A stretch of DNA of 64,000 nucleotides from Heterotrichella gracilis. Taxonomy: Eukaryota; Sar; Xanthophyceae; Tribonematales; Xanthonemataceae. Shown here in pieces: positions 1 through 15,608 of this stretch. The first letter of the stretch is position 1; every line of letters begins with the position of its first letter. The DNA lies in NCBI GenBank assembly GCA_032358255.1, contig JAULBX010010325.1, positions 43,702 through 107,701 of the forward strand, written 5' to 3'. Below the pieces are notes generated by a model. That model was not told the DNA's origin, did no database searches, and was given only the letters and a program-made list of their open reading frames with translations. Made by a program: the position numbers and the translations under genes.

Positions 1-69
1 CACAGTTCAACTCTTGGTTTCTATCATTCATGCTTTGTTGTACGCTGACATTCCCCGCTCCTGTCCTAG

Positions 70-696
70 GGACGACTGGGTGGCCCTGGGACCCCCTGTG
101 AAGGTCATGGAATTCGATTTCTACGACGCCATCAACAACATGCAGCCACTGGAAGTACCCCTAGAGATTGCAATTGCCGAGGAGGGTGTTTGCAATGCGG
201 TGGCCATGTGGTTTACGCTGTACCTGGATGAAGAAACCACCTACAGCACCAGCCCATACGTGGAAAAGGTCCGATAGCACGTGCCCAGCATTTAGGCCAG
301 TGCTGGGTTGGAAACCCTATCCCTAACCCTAGGGTTCAAACTGTGACCCCAAAACCCTACCACCTGGGAATGGAGGAGGTAATCGTGATTCAGGGATGGC
401 ACTGCACGGTAAAAAGTGCCTCAATGCCTTGGTCTAACCCTCACACGAGGGGCCCCCAGGATGGTGCTCCACCCTCATCTCTACTACAACCCCAAAACCC
501 TTACAAAACCCTTCTGCAGGGCCGCACCTGGCAGCAAGCTGTTCAGTGGATGGAGGAGGTGAGCGTAGTCCCGGGGATGACCCTCCACCTCACCGCCAAG
601 CACGACACCTACGGCATCTCATACGCATACTCCCCCTGCCAGGTGGAGCAGCTCAAGGAGCTGCGCACAGAGGTGCCGTTCAAGGTGGGCGGATAA
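70..696 (+). CDS. PRMT-like protein arginine methyltransferase, 3' end (partial)
   Basis: This is the C-terminal end of a probable protein arginine N-methyltransferase, closest in feel to PRMT7-type proteins; the 5' part lies outside the window. Two exons are seen: 70-268, after a TCCTAG acceptor, and 520-696, after TTCTGCAG; both join in phase 0. The first exon encodes VMEFDFYDAIN and AMWFTLYLDEET followed by STSPY. The second opens GRTWQQAVQWMEEV and continues HDTYGISYAY. Together these match the family's C-terminal beta-barrel pattern of a WF strand, a 'S(T)xP' turn, then 'HWxQA' and a final 'HD' strand, although the usual His of HWxQA is Thr here. The stop at 696 is only about 25 codons past the HD strand, as expected. 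The donor-like GTGGGC just before the stop could in principle extend the gene. Three decayed copies of the last exon's tail follow. The family call is moderately sure; the subtype is inferred. Confidence 0.62.
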
Positions 697-744
697 AAAT
701 CCCAAGCATGAACCCTAAACCCTATAATTATTTGCGTCCACCCT

Positions 745-1005
745 GCCAGGTGGAACAGCCCAAGGAGCTGCGCACAGAGGTGCCCTTCAAGTGGGCGGCA
801 AAACCCTAAATCCTAAACCCTATAATCCCTTGCATCCACCCGGCCAGACGCAAGCAGCAGCGCACAGGGTGCCGTTCAAGGTGATAAGATGAAGTCCTAA
901 AACTCTAGACCCTAGATGGTGAACCCTAAACCCATATGGTACCTCCCGATGCCATGTGGAACAGCTCAGGAGCTGCGCACACAGGTGCCGTTCAAGGTCA
1001 AAATC
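745..1005 (+). repeat. Three decayed copies of the PRMT-like terminal exon tail
   Basis: Segments near 745-800, 850-885 and 950-1000 each repeat the sequence around 636-686 (CAGGTGGARCAGC, then GAGCTGCGCACA, then GTGCCGTTCAAG) with increasing divergence and small deletions. They are separated by CCCTAAA-like heptads. The first copy could still read VEQPKELRTEVPFK. They lie downstream of the real exon, as do the exon 3'-edge copies elsewhere in the window. Confidence 0.8.
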
Positions 1006-1114
1006 TTAAACCCTTGAATGGAAAGGACAAGACCCGTATGCCTTTATATCAGAACAGGTCAAGGACCAGCGCAGCCGTGATCCACAAGGCGCCTTGTGCG
1101 CGATCCACAAGGCA

Positions 1115-1730
1115 TGTGAAGGCGATGTCTGACCTCACGCTTGTCACACACACCTATGCATGCAACACAGCAATGGTACAAAACCCTTGACTGGAAACGC
1201 TCCCTATATACTTTTGAAAATCCACCAGCACCCATGAAAGTCTACAAGGCATGCAATTACTGATCTCCTTCTACGCAATGAAATTTCACCACTAAATGCG
1301 CCCCGCACCCACCGCAGGACCCCATGTGGTTGAAGGTGATGTCTGAACTCAAGCCAGTCACAGACACCCTCATCACCGCCATGGTGCAAAACCCACTGGA
1401 GTTCAGGGGGGTGACTGAGGCATGCATCAGGGCTGCATCAAGACCCCATGATCTGGATGTAGATGTGGAGCAGGCAGTGGAGTTTGCAAGCAAGGCAATG
1501 GGATGAGCTGGATTGCTGGTGGGATGAGGTGGAATTGTTTTCATCCTCTTCTTGGACTGGAGTATAGCTTCCATCTAGCTTGGAAACACCTAGCTTGGAA
1601 TCATCCAAAATACCTTCATGAATCTTCCAAGCTAGCTTCATGAAGCTTATTGAAGTTCCCCGGGGGGTGACAAAGGCGTGCATCAGGGCTGCTAGCAGGC
1701 CACAAGGATATGGATGTGGAGCAGGCCTTG
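1115..1730 (+). pseudogene. Orphan exon-like module with degenerate copies
   Basis: A stretch after an acceptor-like CACCCACCGCAG reads open from 1320 to 1506 (KVMSELKPVTDTLI, ITAMVQNPLEFRGVTEAC). The part at 1333-1392 is repeated in decayed form at 1115-1187, and the part at 1411-1475 is repeated at about 1660-1730. No family was recognised and no partner exons with matching phase were found. It may be a remnant exon or the 3' end of a lost gene that has undergone the same junction duplication as the genes nearby. Confidence 0.35.
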
Positions 1731-2704
1731 AGCAGCTATGCGTGTGTAACGGGACGTTGGCTGGGGCAGGGTGCCGCAGTTGGGCCACCAAGTTGCCATC
1801 ATGATGAGCTTTGCTAGCAAGATAATAATCATGATGGAGCTGGCGGAGAATCGAGAATAACATTCATAATGACAATGGGCATGGATCAGCTTTGTCGGAC
1901 GATTACGTAATACTGTGGGGTTTGGGTTGGACCTAATTTCAAGGGGTAGTACCAGTGTACTGGCAATGGAATGACGTGTAATTGGCAAGTGTAGGCCCAG
2001 GGCTACTAGCTAGTAGACTGGATATTATCAGGGCCCAAGGCTACTATCCTAGTGGGCTGGATATTATCAGGGACTAGATATCATCACAGACGCCCATGTG
2101 TGGATGGCATGCCCTGAAGGCTATTCGACGATGTCATTTGACGTCCCTGCGAGGTCTGGAGTCACCCCAGGTGGCAAAGTTTGGCAATGCCTTAAAAGCC
2201 GTCTGATTCAGTGAGATCTCGTCGACGATAATTCACATGATGTAATCTGTACATAGTTGGATGATCTGTTACACAATGGGTGCAGACCATGATGGTTATC
2301 AGACCACAGTTGCCCAATGCTTGTTGGGGTGGTGTGCCACTGGCCTTGGGGTTGAGTTCAACAATGAGTTCAACTTGACTCAATAATTGCGACATACAAG
2401 TGCATATACGTATAATATTTATCAAAATTTGTCGATATCTGTGGTCTCGGGCATATTCCCAAACCTATAACAACTTGCGTGGCACTGTACCACATTGCCC
2501 ACCTCCAAGATTTGTGAGGCACACCATGGTTGCCAAGTGTTTGCAATATTCTGAGCAAAGTATGAAGTGTTCCACGCGTTGCGTATCCCCATCCCCAGCA
2601 ATTTGCGCACACCATCAATACCAAAATATCCCACCTCCCTTCAAAATCTCATCAACCTTACACCCTGATTGTAACCCTCAACCCCAGAACCAGGGACAAA
2701 CCGC
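1731..2704. other. Gene-poor stretch
   Basis: No coding exon with a supported acceptor, phase and motif was found. The stretch holds short direct repeats (a 'GGGCTGGATATTATCAGGG'-like unit twice near 2010-2070) and ordinary AT-richer sequence. The overlapping open frames here show no family motifs. Confidence 0.5.
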
Positions 2705-2830
2705 GCGCGTCCATCCCCAGCTCAGCGAAAAACCCTATCGTGTCCTTCAGGGCCTCAACAATGCGTCCACCTCCCTAAGGGTTTGTAGACATACAAGGAG
2801 GCGTGGGCAGAGGCGGGGATCCCCAGCACG
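2705..2830 (-). repeat. Decayed copy of SufS terminal exon
   Basis: The segment repeats the real last exon at about 2890-3025, including the 'CCCAGCTCAGCGAAAAACCC' block (+ strand sense), but with indels and without the C-terminal codons kept in register. On the minus strand it lies just downstream of the SufS stop, so it is a 3' flank copy. Confidence 0.8.
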
Positions 2831-2899
2831 CGGCGAAGCCCAAACCCTGACTCTAGACCCTAAACTTGTACCCTACACCCCGGGTCAAAATCAGCGCGC

Positions 2900-7064
<4,165 letters not shown>

Positions 7065-9064
7065 GATGGGTTTTGTAACGCCAGATGAGCACCCAGCTGT
7101 GTGTTGAGGTAGTTCCCCAGGGCTGGGGTGTTGTCACGTTGTGGGTGGTGCGCTGTGAGGAGGTTGGAATGGTTTCTACAGCTGCTAGAATGGTGGCACA
7201 GTTCGTTGACAGCTCAGCTATTGGTGGTTTATGAGCTATAAAGGTCTGGTATAACTACTAGGGCCAACCAAGGCAGTATTTGGTAGTGTATTATCCTTGG
7301 CAGTGTGCAGCCTTGGAGGAATGCCTCGTGCACTGTTGTGGGTCGGGCAACGCTGGAAGTGTCTTGGGTTTACAAGACGATACAGGGGTGGGGAAAAACT
7401 TATTGCCAACCCCACGAAGCTCAGCGGTTTTGCACAATGAAAGTTGCGTTGCATTTCGCCCACAAATGAACCTCAAGGCGCCACCTGGAGGCCCCAGCCA
7501 CGTCAGCACTCCTTGCCTAAAAGATGTACAGAACATCTTTCAAAAGCAAAGGCTCGGCACAAGATGCGACGTAGACAGCAACACGCTGATATTTGAGTCG
7601 AGCAGACGGTTCACTCGCTTGGTTGGCACTTGTGGTGGTCAAAACAGATACTTGTGCACTCTTAGTGACTTAGAACAAATAGCAAAGTCTGCCAACTGAC
7701 ACTTTTTCAAACCACGGTCAGTTTGCCGTGCACAGTTTGGGAAGGCAGCGTCCAGTTGCCTTCCTCCCACACGCAGCTTCCAGCTCGTACGAACAAACGC
7801 TACCAAACCCGGTTGATGAGTTGAGTGATGACCCTATGCATTCATGCCAGCCATTCCACGCTGGTCCACCACTCCTTCCGCCAGTGACGACTAATGGCCT
7901 ACAATAGGCCGCAGGTGATCATAGGCTCTGTGCGACCTGAACACCTCTACGTCAGCCACCCACCGAGGAGGAGCAGCTTCTTCCCGGGCAAGACCTTTGT
8001 CATAGTAGTGACCTTCTTGTGAGTACCAGGCATCGTCACCACCCAAATGTGCTCTCAACCCACACACCACCCACCCAGCATACTGCTCAAAGGCACCAGC
8101 AATGTGTTGGAAATACTTACTATGGTGCAGTGCACTCTGGTTGGACCACTGTGCGTTGACCCTCCTTCATTTTGCGTTTGGATGTCTCATAACCGCTTGG
8201 AAGTCCGAATAAGTAGAGCACTTTTTTCCAGCACAGTCATCCACTTTAGGTGCTCGGTCTTGTCTCCCGCCTCGAGCTACTCTTGCCTTTGTGTTTCCTG
8301 AGCACTTAATCCCCGAGTAATGCCAACACCAGCCCTAAATGCTGACAGTGGTGCTCTGGTTGACAAGCCTCTCACAAGTCACAATTATTGCTGTCCCAGT
8401 TGCACCGTGAGAACACCTGTGAACGTGACAGCACCCCACCAATTCATAACCTGTAGTGCTGTGGGATTTTCCGTCTCAGCGAAAGTCAAGACACTCAGTC
8501 CAGCACTACAACGGGTGATGTAGTGCTGGAAGGAGGGTTGTCGTGCTGGAGGGAGGTTTATGCAAGCATGCAGCACAGCATTTGCAGCCAGTGTGTTCGC
8601 CCCCGACAATGCCTAAACTCTGCTTCCTGTTAATCCACAGCAACACCCACCAGCACTGTGCACGTTGGTTGGCTTCTTGCATGTTCCTGCGTCTAACATG
8701 CTGCCTTACCCCAACCCCCCTACCTCTTGCTCGACCTGCACTTTCATATGCGCCCTTCAGTTGCATACAAATTTGCACCCCTGCACTCGCAAGCATCCTG
8801 CTATTTTTCACGGAGAACAGCCCTTTCTTGCTTCGTATCTAATCCTTGGAACCCTAAACCCTAAACCTGACCCCCTTTAAAGTGGTCAAGCCTATGACCT
8901 TCAACCCTCCAGGATGTTGATTACTTGTTACAAAACCTGCAGCAACACATCCACCGGCCTCCCACTTCCCTCCCCACCCCATCCCCACCCCGTCACCACC
9001 TACACCACCACCACCACCACACACCATCCCCCATCCACCCACCACACCCCCTCCCTCCGCGCAG
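7065..9064. other. Intergenic stretch upstream of SufS; missing 5' exons of the next gene may lie here
   Basis: No exon could be supported by splice signals plus a family motif. A 139-codon open frame on the plus strand at 7280-7699 has no recognised motif. The next gene (9065-10910) must have at least one upstream exon ending in phase 2, and it should lie in this stretch, but several weak candidates could not be told apart. Confidence 0.4.
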
Positions 9065-10910
9065 CGTGACCCTGATCGTCACCTACAACACCACCAACCT
9101 CTTCCTCACCTCCCGCGCAACCCTCGCTGTTGAGTCCCAATCCCGCGACACCCCCACCGAGGCGCTCGACGACTACCTACACCGCACAGCCGGCGCAGCA
9201 GACGCAAATCAAGACCCGAGGCCCATGCAGCAGCTGGAGGCGGTCCTCACACAGGTACGTTTTTTCTTTTGAAGAAAGAAAACTCCATACTATATTAATT
9301 AAAAATTCCGGGATGTTAATGAATGTGTTTTTGCCCTCCGAGTGATTTTATTTAGAAGAATGTACACCAAAGCTTCGCTATATAATTTTCGTTTTGGTGG
9401 CTTTGGTCTTGGGCTGTCCCGGCGGGCCCCCCACCTGTCGCCTGGCTCGACCTTTCTTGCCCCGTCTGGCATGTGCTTACAGCGTTTGTATGCAGTGTTT
9501 TAAAAAGGCATGCAAGCTGAGCACTGCCGCCCCATGCCCCCACCATGGCAATGTCGTACCCTATCCAGGGTTTCCATGTGCGCAGTACCACAAGACGCTG
9601 CAGCTGCTGCTGACGGTGCGCGTGTGCGGCTCTCCGGCGGTGGATGGCTACTCGCACGTCAGCCCAGAGTGCCTGGACTCCTCGCCCACCTCGCAGGTAG
9701 GGCGCTTATGTGCCTAGCACAGTCTTGTTTAGGGTTTGAGGTTAGGGGATTAGGGTTTCAGGCTGGTTATGTGCGTAGTACTGCATGACCCTGCTTGTTA
9801 CCTGCGGGTGTGCGGATCGCTGTCAGTGGATGGCTACTCGCATCCAGCCCTGTGGGCACATTGTACGAACTGCCCACATTGCATGTAAGGCTATTAGGGT
9901 TGAGGGTCTTGCGGTTGGTTCAGAGTTGTGTGTGCGCATCATAGAGATCCTGTAGCTGCTGCTGATGGTGAAGTGCATGGCTAGCGCTGGTAGATGGTTA
10001 ACCCCAAAACCATCCCCATCCCCTGCTTTCCAGTGGTGGCGTGAGATCCAGCCTGCGGCCAAGGAGCTTGTAGCGCACATTGAGCGATATGCAGATTACG
10101 ACGGGCTGGCTGTGGGGTGGGGGGTGGGCAACAAGGTGACAACGGTGGAGGAGTGTGCGGAGCAGTGCCGCACGCATAAGCCGGGGGCGCATGTAGGAGG
10201 TGCGCAGTGAAACCCTAGCCATAACCCTATCAGAACCCTGACCAGTGCACAAACATTCTCATAGAGAACCCACACAAAACCTGGTGAAAACCCTCACTAA
10301 GGCCCTGAGAAACAAGGTGGCTAGTTTGGAGGAGTGTGCGGAGGGGTGGCGCACGCACAGGCTGGGGCGGCATGTGGGAGGTGCATGGGGGAAGCCCTGA
10401 TAAACACCTCAACCCTTACTGGTCACGACCCCCATTACACCCCTGCACATAACCCTAATGGTATTTACCTGGCAGACCCACTGGCGCATGCGGCCTGCAG
10501 GCCCGCACCCCACCCCACAATGCACCCTGCCTCCCTTGCCCTCCTACTCCAAACCCACACCCTCCCTATCCACACATCATAAGCACTTACTGCCGCCCAC
10601 CATCTTTGCACCCACCCGCCCCCCACCCACCGCAGGCCCCTTTGCCGCGCTGCCCTGCAACGCGTTCGCCTTCTGCTCCGCCGAGCGCTGCTTCGAGCCC
10701 GACGTGCACAAACACAGCAAGGGCGACTGCTGGCTCAAATTCACCGAGGCGCCCGCGTCACCAGAGGTCAACATGCGGGGGAAGCTGGACTGGGTGTACC
10801 GCTCGCGCCACCCCACTGCCCCAGAGGTGGTTCAATGGCACACGGGGGTGCTGCTGCCCAAGGGGGTGAGGCTGACCAATGGGACGTGGAGCCCGCGCTT
10901 CTATTGGTAG
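9065..10910 (+). CDS. Cys-rich PAN/apple-like conserved algal protein (5' incomplete)
   Basis: Four exons join cleanly: 9065-9254, 9586-9696, 10034-10199 and 10636-10910. The first begins at the third base of a codon, so an upstream exon is missing. The protein reads VTLIVTYNTTNLFL, then DGYSHVSPECL, EECAEQCRTHKPG, PCNAFAFC, GDCWLKFTEAP and VVQWHTGVLLP before a short tail ending RFYW. The pattern of an ECAEQC pair, then C-x6-C and GDCWLK, resembles PAN/apple-like cysteine-rich modules, which occur in extracellular or lumenal proteins. The family name is inferred from the cysteine pattern, not from a search. A decayed second copy of the last exon lies at 16595-16855, so the gene or its 3' end was once duplicated. 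Confidence 0.65.
9795..9990 (+). repeat. Two copies of exon 9586-9696 pieces
   Basis: The block at about 9805-9850 repeats GTGTGCGG, then GGATGGCTACTCGCA from the real exon. The block at 9948-9985 repeats the CTGCTGCTGA core of the same exon. Both lie downstream of the real donor and are frame-broken. Confidence 0.7.
10305..10392 (+). repeat. Copy of PAN-like exon 3 donor edge
   Basis: It repeats 10130-10205 (AACAAGGTG through GGAGGAGTGTGCGG to CATGTRGGAGGTGC) with point changes, about 100 bases downstream of the true donor. The copied donor GTGCAT is still GT-type. Confidence 0.85.
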
Positions 10911-10954
10911 TGCCAAGGAGGGAGGGGAGTGTGGGGAGGCTGCTACAAAGGTTC

Positions 10955-11115
10955 AGGCGCCGACAGGCGTTAAGAGGGCGGGGCTGCCCATTGGGACGTA
11001 GAGTTCGCAGTTATATTGGTAGTGCCAAGGGGTAAGAGAGCGGGCCCTACAGTGGTTCAGGCGCTGACAGGCCTATAATACAGTGGGCACTAAATTTGGA
11101 TCCGGCGCTGCTTGC
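10955..11115 (+). repeat. Copies of PAN-like terminal exon tail
   Basis: Segments near 10975-11030 (CATTGGGACGTAGAGTTCGC, then TATATTGGTAGTGCC) and 11096-11125 repeat the exon end and stop region at 10875-10915. They lie in the 3' flank. Confidence 0.75.
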
Positions 11116-11125
11116 TATTGGTACC

Positions 11126-12424
11126 TCCTGGGGGATGGGATGGTTTTGTCGCTGACAGAGGTCAACAAGGGGAGAGCATGCACTTCACACAACAGCATCC
11201 GCCACCACTTTGGAGGCACGCAGGGCTCCTACTCCTATAGAGGGGGTTCAAGCTGACCGTTGGTTGGTTCGTTTTGGTAGCCCCGTTCCTGTTCTCAGTA
11301 TTCCGTAGCGAGTGCCCTATGGATATGCTTCTCTTGAGGCACTTGTTTCGAACGCCATCTTTCGATGTTCACAGACGCAAACTCTGACAGGAAGCGTGGG
11401 TTGCATTGTAAGGAACCAGGCAAATGATGACTTCAAGAGGGTTTGGCACAATGCATGCATGCATCTTGCACGAGTGTCGCGTGACCCTTTGACCGTGGGG
11501 CGCCCGGCTTGGCGTCTTCCCTAGGGCTCGAGCGTGTATGAGGCCAGCTTTTCTACACTGTAGGCTACAGAGGTGAATAGGAACTTCAGCAAATGGAGTG
11601 TCACGACCAGGGATTGGGTTTGGGACCGGTTCCCTTTTCGAGGAAAATTGCCCAAACCGAGGAGAAAAGACTCTTAGCGAAGTTGTATGGAAGCTCCGAG
11701 TTGAAATACAGAGCCCAAAAGGACCTGGGTCACATGGGCAACAGAATGTCATCCACATACACTGTAGCTCTAAAGTTGAGGTTTGCCCACAACGTCCACT
11801 GTCATACAAGGGGTTAGTCCAACACCGGACAGGCCGTTATATATACACGCGCGCCAACAAGACCTTCTCCACCCTTTTATCTATATAAGTTTTTTAGACC
11901 TTGCTTGGTCTGATATGGCAGGCGTGCGGGGGAGCAGCTGCATAGGGCCAACCATGCATAGGGTCCAGCATAGGGTCAGCAGGTGAGGACCCAGGCTACA
12001 GCTCGTAATACTGGATATGAGTTTTGGTGGACTGCAAAGCTGCTTAGGGCCTAGAAGTTACGGTGGAGGGTTCAAAGAGCGTCCCCCATTGCCATTGCCA
12101 TTGGTACCCCCTGCCAGTGTTTGTTGAGGCATACACCCTATGCGACTCGTTCATCAGGACCCCAGTTTTACAACGGCACGCCTTTGTTCCCGCTGCTTAC
12201 TTAAGAAGTTGGGAGAGCTCTGGACGCACGTTTGCTTGCTGTAAAATAGGCTTCTGTGCAATGAAAGCCTATTGGGAGCGCCACACCCCTGTCCCCCAAT
12301 CCACCCCCCCATGTACAGTTGTCTGCAATAAAAACTCCAACTATTTACATTCTGATGTGTTTAATATTGCACACCAGGGCCAGACCTAGGACCAGGCCGT
12401 GTTATTCCACAAACTCATTTTCAA
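11126..12424. other. Intergenic stretch without supported genes
   Basis: Overlapping open frames at 11312-11888 carry no recognisable motif and no good splice partners. The stretch ends at an 80-base palindrome. Confidence 0.45.
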
Positions 12425-12504
12425 TTTGGACATCGACCACATCAACAGGGGTACCTAGCTAGGTACCTAGCTAGGTACCCCTGTTGATGTGGTTGATGTC
12501 CAAA
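12425..12504. repeat. 80-base near-perfect palindrome
   Basis: The two 40-base halves are reverse complements apart from one G/T difference. The outer ends are TTTGG and CCAAA, the arms contain CCACATCAACAGGGGTACC, and the centre is GTACCTAGCTAGGTAC. There is no spacer, so it could extrude as a cruciform or fold as one long hairpin. It lies between genes and contains no open frame of note. Confidence 0.95.
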
Positions 12505-13018
12505 ATCAGGTCTGTCTAGTTTTTGCCCTGGCTCTGTGTCAAGTCCCTCTTTGGTGCAGGCGCCAAGAGACCTGGAGGGCCACTGGCAGGATAACCATTG
12601 CAGCCAGCGCCAGGGTGCGTTGTATGGCAATGTGGGCTCCCTGCTGGGTGGTCAGTGCAGCGCCTCCTAGCTAAGGGCAGCTTCAATACATGTTTACAGT
12701 AGGGGGAAACAAACTTTTTGGCAGGTGAATTGGTGGCGAGTGGAGCTGTTCCCTCTTGGCTATTCCCTGCAGTGCAGTCCGCCTGACCCATCTCTTTGCT
12801 TCCTTCTGCCTTGTATCTTGTTGATAGTCGAAACCTAACCCTAAACCCTAAACTTCTATGCTCCTCTCTGCCTTGTGTCGTGTTCCCAGTCAAACCCTTA
12901 CATCAGTTCCATTTCAGGTCCAAAACCCCAAGCGAGGTCAACCATTTTAACCGGCCCCTGCCACCCAAGCTGCTCACCTGCTGTCCCTTTTTCTATTGAA
13001 GCCCTGAAATTCAACCAT
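12505..13018. other. Leader region upstream of the 13019 gene
   Basis: A TTTGGTGCAG acceptor-like site at about 12560 precedes a short open stretch ending at a TAG near 12670, but no partner exon was found. CCCTAAA heptads lie at about 12837-12850. Confidence 0.35.
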
Positions 13019-15608
13019 ATGTTCGCATTGCAGCTCGTGCCTCCCTCCAGCCCACTGCGCCGCGCAGCCCTTGGCAAAGCCATTTCACCAGCCAGCAGCG
13101 GTGGCAGGTGGCAGGTGGCGGGTGGCAGGTGGCAACCCACCTGCGCAGCTCCTGACCCTGCCGGTGCCGGTGCCGCTCACTCTGGATACTCTGGACCTGT
13201 GAGGCATGCTGGCGACATGACACAGGTGCGGCCTGGTATGAGTGGTCCTCTCGCCCCAAATTCCGTTTAGCTGCTAAATTAGCAGATTTAATGATGCAGA
13301 TTGGAGCTACGAATGTAAATGTTCATGATAGTAAAACAAAAATAAAACAGCCTGGTCGATGTCGGGTCGTGGCCCCGGTTCAACCCCAACCTCCAGCCCT
13401 ATACCAAAGTCTCTTCTCCTGCCTATAAATCCAAAAACAATGACGCTCTGACCAAAAGCTTAAACACTGGGACTGTTTTTGCATGCAGACAAAGGCTGAG
13501 CAACCAGCTGGGAGACCAGCTCCAAGAACTGTGCTGGAGGTGATTGCTTATGAAATGCAGTACTCAGAGACTGAGCTGGCAGTCACGACAGGTCACATCC
13601 GCGCGGCAACCAAAGCTCGTGCCAAGGCGTTGGCTGACGGTCACAAAAAGCTGGAGAATTTCTGGCAGGCACAAGTGGAGTACCGTGAAGCAGAGAGGAA
13701 GGATTTGCTGGAAAATGTCGATGCGCTGCGGGCAGGTACTGACTGCTTTGGGTAGCTTGTTTACTTTGTTGCTCGGGTGATGGTGAACTGGGGCTGCTAG
13801 AGGCTGCAGAGTCATCGGTATCCTGCAACGGGCATGTACGCTGCAGGGATTGGGTCGGGGACCGGGGATTTGACATGTATCGGACTTGAAGCAATTGGGA
13901 CAGAATCGAGGATAGGCCTCAGAATTAGATGGGGCAAACATGCGACTGATTTCTTTACTGTGTACATTGCAGTGGCATCTCTGGAAAGTGGCACTCGTTT
14001 CTTTGCTGTGTACATTGCAGCGGCATCTTTGGAAAGTGGTACCCATCTGGTGGCGTACCCGGCTGACCAGGCACTCGCTACCGTCAAACGTTTGGCAAAT
14101 TCCAACAGAAATCCCCGATGAAGACACAATTCCGAGGCATATTCTCAGGGTCCCGACTGGTCATAATAATATTCTCACATGGAAGACCCGCATGAATGTT
14201 TGCTGTGTACATTGCAGTGGCATCCCTGGAAAGGGGAACCCATCTGGAGGAGGACCCGGCTGACCAGGCCCTCACTGCTGTCAAATACAACTCCAAGCTC
14301 ATTAACGACACTTGGGTTGTATTCCACCGGTGCTGGCCCTGTGGTGGATCTGGGGTATGCGCTGTACTTCCACCTGGGGCCGTATATCAGGGCTGGCAGC
14401 TATGCCCCGGGCCTCGGCCCCACCCTCCAGGTGCGCTGGGGCTAGGGTTTAGGCTTTAGGGTTTCTGCAGGGTTTCAGACACTCTTTACAGCGTTTGGAT
14501 ACCCTCAACCTTGGAATGTTAGGTGGGGGGATATTGCGGCGAGGCAGATTTTGGTGAGTTTGGGGTATGCGCTGTACTTCCACCTGAGGCCATCCATCAG
14601 GGCTGGCAGCTATGCCCCGGGCCTCGGCCCCACCCTCCAGGTGCGCTGTGGCTAGCTGTGGTGTCTGCAGGGTTTTTGCTGGGTTTTTTGCTAGGGTTTT
14701 TGCAGGGCCACACCTTACACCCTCAAGGTGAGCTGGGACTGGCTGTGGTTTTTGTGGGGTTTTTGGTAGGGTTTATGCTAGGTGTTTTGCAGGGCCTTGG
14801 CCCGACCGTCGTCCACGAGGCTCAAGGTGAGCTGTGGCTAGCTGTGATTTCTGGAGGGTTTCATACACTCTTTTACAGTGTCTAGTGACCCTCAATTTTA
14901 AATGTTAGATGCAGTGGGAGGATGTTGAGGCGAGGCAGACTCGATCAGAAAATATCAAATTACCGGGTGTTGGAGTAAAAAACAAGATATGTGCGCTGCA
15001 GAGGATGCGGGCTCAGGCAGTCGCCATTGGCGCCTCAGTGTGTTTCAGGCAGGACTGGTGGGAGGTTGACCCCATGGGTGCCATTTCTCTCTGTTTCAAC
15101 TAGCGCTCAAATTTGTAGTTTTATTACTTTTTAGTAAAATGTTCACAGTGATTAAAAACAAAACAAATTACCCGGTGGAATTAATTTTAATATATGTGCT
15201 CTGCAGAGGATGGGGGCTCAGGCAGTCGCCATCGGCGCCTCACTGTCTCCCGAGCAGGACTGGTGGGAGGTGGAACCTTGGACACAGTCCATCCTGTGCC
15301 ACCCATGGTGCGCCGGCTCATGGGCAGCCGAAGACTTCCTGGCGATGGCAGAGGAGGGCAAGCCAGCAGAGTTCCTTGTGGCGCAGCTGCACATCTGCTT
15401 CTGGTGGACACAAAGCGGCACAGGGAGGGCCTATGCCCATCTTCCCATCCTCAGATTCTACCCCTTTGCCCCCCTCATTGCTACTTCTGCGTTGGTGCGG
15501 CACATTTATGCGGAGCTGCTCGTCGTGGATGAACCTTTCATCCCCGAGCCAGGACGCGTGATATACAAGAAGGTCGACAGGAGCTCCCAAAGCGTACCAC
15601 AAGCCTAA
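13019..15608 (+). CDS. Unrecognised protein with a possible transit peptide and coiled-coil-like segment; frame break likely
   Basis: No family was recognised. Exon 1 (13019-13225) starts at ATG and reads MFALQLVPPSSPLRRAALGK, resembling an organellar transit peptide. It joins in phase 0 to 13489-13735, which is rich in Glu, Lys and Ala with AYEMQYSETELA and ENFWQAQVEYREAERK, likely helical or coiled-coil. That joins in phase 1 to an exon at 14218-14431 reading VASLERGTHLEEDPADQAL and NSKLINDTW. The same exon then reads sensibly only in another frame (LGYALYFHLGPYIRAGSYAP), and that second frame is the one whose phase fits the last exon, 15207-15608 (AVAIGASLSPEQDWWEVE). No AG lies between the two parts, so a short intron does not explain the shift. 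A one-base error or an inactivating indel between about 14310 and 14345 is likely. Exon-edge copies flank exon 3 and the last exon. Confidence 0.45.
13960..14062 (+). repeat. Two acceptor-edge copies before exon 14218
   Basis: The unit TGTGTACATTGCAG plus YGGCATCTYTGGAAAGTGG occurs near 13962-13995 and 14011-14042, and the real junction is at 14205-14240. The middle copy extends far enough to include GCTGACCAGGCACTCGCTAC, matching the real exon's GCTGACCAGGCCCTCACTGC. Confidence 0.9.
14555..14840 (+). repeat. Copies of the 14340-14431 donor edge
   Basis: The segment at 14560-14650 repeats GGGGTATGCGCTGTACTTCC through CACCCTCCAGGTGCGCTG almost exactly. A second, shorter relative (GGCCTTGGCCCGACCGTC, then AAGGTGAGC) is at 14790-14830. 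Both follow the true donor and are surrounded by GGGTTT-rich sequence. Confidence 0.88.
14985..15080 (+). repeat. Copy of the last exon's acceptor edge
   Basis: It repeats GTGCKCTGCAGAGGATGSGG through GACTGGTGGGAGGT of the real junction at 15197-15270, then diverges. It lies upstream of the true acceptor. Confidence 0.88.
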
